From: Paracidovorax konjaci | GTDB taxonomy: Bacteria; Pseudomonadota; Gammaproteobacteria; Burkholderiales; Burkholderiaceae_C | Length of the DNA stretch: 64,000 bases | Reading direction: 5' to 3' | Assembly: GCF_900112675.1 (NCBI RefSeq) | Contig: NZ_FOMQ01000006.1 | Location: 305,809 to 369,808 of the forward strand | In this document: piece after piece, positions 62,170-64,000 of the stretch | Position numbering within the stretch: position 1 is the stretch's first letter | Layout of the letters: each line of letters begins with the position of its first letter | Notes under the pieces: generated by a model | What the model was told of the DNA's origin: nothing | The model's database searches: none | What the model saw: only the letters and a program-made list of their open reading frames with translations | Made by a program: the position numbers and the translations under genes

Positions 62170-63063
62170 CTACCAGCGCATGCCTTCGAAGGGATTCCAG
62201 CCATTGCTTCCTTTGGTTTCCTTCAGGTAGTAAGCGTAGTTGGCCGTCATGCCGGCTAGCAGGGAAAAAGCAATGCCGATGCCATTGGCCAAACCATCGG
62301 AGATCGTGCCCAGCGTAAATGCCAGAACCAGAATGCCCCCCAGTAGGCTCAATGCCTTGCGCCAAAGCCCGAGGATGAAGAAATAAATGAAGCCGAAGCA
62401 GATGGCGTACCAGTTGATGTTGATGAGCAGTTTCTGCTTGAGGGACAACTGCTTCATCGCTTCCTTGAAATCAGGCGATTTCGGTTCACCATGTGTATCA
62501 AAGAAGTTAAACCGGAATTGCCATTTGGAGCTGTATTGTTGGTGGTTTATTTTTGTCAACATTGAAGTGGGTTGTATTTGCATGTTTTTTAATAAAGCCG
62601 GCGATTTTTTGGTTCTGGTGAGTTTTTTTATTGGTAATTTGCTATTTCGGAAATTATTATTGTTCCTGCTGGATTCAATGGCTAATTGGTATTTTGTTGA
62701 TAATATTCTGATGTAAGAATCATTTCCTGGGATGTAATATTCATTCAGATCAAGCCTGTTTCTTGGGTCGTATTTTTTTATCTTTTCGGAGTACGAGCTT
62801 TTGTTTGTGTTTTTATAAAATGCAGAATCTTCTGTGACCCCGTTGGGGAGGGATATGGCTATATTTCCATGCTGTAGTTCATAGAAATTCATGCCTATGC
62901 ATTCAAATTCGGCCACTATGGGGAAAAGTATTTTTGCGCTTATGGTTGCGCCATCCTTTAAAATGCTGGTCCTTATTATAAGGCCCTCCATCTCAGAGTA
63001 TGAAATATCAACTCCGGTGGTATTTATCTGGAAATCTAATGTTTCAGGTGTGAGTTGAATCAT
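62170..63063 (-). CDS. putative immunity protein fused to DUF2628-like membrane protein
   Basis: 297-residue protein in two parts. Residues 1-127 match the putative immunity protein at 59139-59540. After a basic, low-complexity linker, residues 168-297 are nearly identical to the separate DUF2628-like protein at 60397-60789, including its start (MLTKINHQQYS versus MLTNANHQQYS). The gene begins one base after the toxin stop at 63065. The fusion would tether immunity to the inner membrane; the internal ATG at 62562 could still give a separate membrane protein. I infer a deletion or recombination that removed a stop codon. Confidence 0.8.
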   Translation of the reverse strand: MIQLTPETLDFQINTTGVDISYSEMEGLIIRTSILKDGATISAKILFPIVAEFECIGMNFYELQHGNIAISLPNGVTEDSAFYKNTNKSSYSEKIKKYDPRNRLDLNEYYIPGNDSYIRILSTKYQLAIESSRNNNNFRNSKLPIKKLTRTKKSPALLKNMQIQPTSMLTKINHQQYSSKWQFRFNFFDTHGEPKSPDFKEAMKQLSLKQKLLININWYAICFGFIYFFILGLWRKALSLLGGILVLAFTLGTISDGLANGIGIAFSLLAGMTANYAYYLKETKGSNGWNPFEGMRW

Positions 63064-63064
63064 G

Positions 63065-64000
63065 CTAGCAAGAGACCTTCTTTATCAAACCACTGCCATC
63101 TTTGTTCATGGTTATGGATATTGTCTTGGAAGGAGGGCGGTTCTTAATGTCAGAGACTAGATGGGGCGGTACCTTGTCATAAGGAACAAAAACTGCATGT
63201 GAAGGCATTTTTCCTCCTTCTGCCAGGGCGGCTAGTCCACGGTTGTTCAAGGACACTGCTTTCCCACTGTTGGGGTCTATGGTGTAAGAAATGACAAATT
63301 CATTGGGGTGAATACGCCCTGATTTAATGTCTGCGCCAACGTCCAGTACTGGTCTGCCTACGATCGAGTCGTTAGCTTGTGAACCAATGGTGCTGAAATT
63401 CGGGGCGATTCTGTCCTGTCCGAAATGGATGTCAGATGGGAAAGGCGTTATTTCTCCAACGGAGAATGGATCAAAGCTGCTATATCCAAATGGATCGATC
63501 CATGAGATGGGGTTAGGTGCATATCGCTGCAGATTCAACCCACCCGCGAGCCCGATCGGATCGGGGCTGATGAACCGCCCCATGTCCGGGTCGTAGTAGC
63601 GGAAGTCCAGGGCCTCGGATGGGGCGTGCTGCTGGGCGGCGGCCACCGGGCTGCCGTCCACGCGCACGGCGTCCCAGCGCTCTTCGATGGCGCTGCCCCA
63701 GGTGCGGTAGCTCGCGCGCCAGCGCACCTGGCCGCCTTCGTCGGTCACTTCCTCGGGCAGCCCGGACGGGTCGGTGTGGAAGTAGCTGATGCCTGCGGCG
63801 GTGGGCGATGAAGCCGTCGGTGCGGATGTCGGTGCCTGCGCGGCCGGCGGCCCCGGCTCCGCAAGCCGGTTCCCATCGGCATCGATGCGCGCGAGCGGCA
63901 CGTAGCTGCCCGGCTCGTACACATAGCTCGCCACCTGCGCGCCGCGCCGCTCCTCGATGAGCCGCATGCCCTCCCAGATGAACGCCGTCTCGCCGAACGC
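63065..64000 (-). CDS. Rhs-family toxin, C-terminal part (5' end outside window)
   Basis: 312 codons of a larger Rhs protein that enters from beyond the window. The core tail shows YEPGSYVPLARIDADGN, SYFHTDPSGLPEEVTDEGGQVRWRASYRTWG and the cut-site region YYDPDMGRFISPDPIGLAGGLN. The ~135-residue tip after WIDPFGYS ends with SGLIKKVSC. Part of it (VLDVGADIKSGRIHPNEF, SLNNRGLAALAEGG) suggests a ParB/sulfiredoxin-like nuclease fold, with low confidence. Rhs proteins are delivered by type VI secretion. Compared with the displaced tip, about 24 residues around GQYLDRETGLHYN are missing here between EAL and FRYYDP. Confidence 0.9.
   Translation of the reverse strand, partial: AFGETAFIWEGMRLIEERRGAQVASYVYEPGSYVPLARIDADGNRLAEPGPPAAQAPTSAPTASSPTAAGISYFHTDPSGLPEEVTDEGGQVRWRASYRTWGSAIEERWDAVRVDGSPVAAAQQHAPSEALDFRYYDPDMGRFISPDPIGLAGGLNLQRYAPNPISWIDPFGYSSFDPFSVGEITPFPSDIHFGQDRIAPNFSTIGSQANDSIVGRPVLDVGADIKSGRIHPNEFVISYTIDPNSGKAVSLNNRGLAALAEGGKMPSHAVFVPYDKVPPHLVSDIKNRPPSKTISITMNKDGSGLIKKVSC

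Overview
The window looks like chromosome from a high-GC betaproteobacterium of the family Comamonadaceae, most probably a plant-associated Acidovorax. This rests on codon use, the gene families present, dispersed Comamonadaceae-type repeats, and two HrpX/HrpB-type PIP boxes. Genus assignment is inference; no rRNA or other marker gene is present.

Layout. 1-1795: a pteridine-reductase-like SDR (cut by the window edge) diverges from a MidA-type methyltransferase. 1807-7064: a leftward operon of a TauD-type dioxygenase plus a complete sugar-type ABC importer. 7457-12553: a rightward operon of a second TauD-type dioxygenase, two tandem Ssu/Tau-type binding proteins, an ATPase and a permease. 12559-17455: a PAS-GGDEF-EAL protein, a small membrane protein, an amino-acid binding protein, a ROK kinase and an orphan HTH protein. 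17481-21763: trehalose operon otsB / GH15 / otsA. 21875-23597: trxC and cca. 23836-24636: a candidate type III effector behind a perfect PIP box. 24886-31035: small hypothetical, GST, membrane diguanylate cyclase, 5-FTHF cyclo-ligase, Slt lytic transglycosylase. 31293-32581: a DUF6402-like pair. 32897-38048: an iron-uptake locus (Fiu-like receptor, FMN oxidase, PiuC, PepSY, cytochrome b561). 38279-39995: MBL hydrolase and a membrane protein. 40003-46220: a complete ribose operon (rbsB-A-C-R-K-D) with a perfect LacI-type operator. 46519-50340: secreted protein, acyl-CoA ligase, alpha/beta hydrolase. 50376-52143: a second PIP-box-preceded small gene and a small secreted-protein pair. 52379-55474: phenylalanine/tyrosine catabolism (phhA, hppD) with a Bug-type binding protein between them. 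55652-57623: lipase and its foldase. 57786-59103: Lrp regulator and GNAT enzyme. 59139-64000: a tandem array of Rhs toxin-tip/immunity cassettes at lower GC.

Most notable. (1) An exactly 45-bp element occurs eight times. Its 5' part can form a hairpin. It sits in frame inside the SDR, cca and rbsA genes and at the upstream boundary of the two displaced Rhs tips. (2) The gene at 23836 has a perfect PIP box, a matching -10, a myristoylation-type N terminus and a Cys/His/Asp set, all pointing to a type III effector enzyme; a second PIP box precedes a short Ser/Thr-rich gene at 50810. (3) The Rhs array is built from repeated units (core tail, toxin, immunity, DUF2628-like membrane protein, 45-bp element). 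One tip carries a colicin-E3-like RNase signature, one immunity gene is fused to the membrane protein, and the oldest unit is frameshifted.

I saw no rRNA, convincing tRNA, CRISPR array, transposase or integrase.
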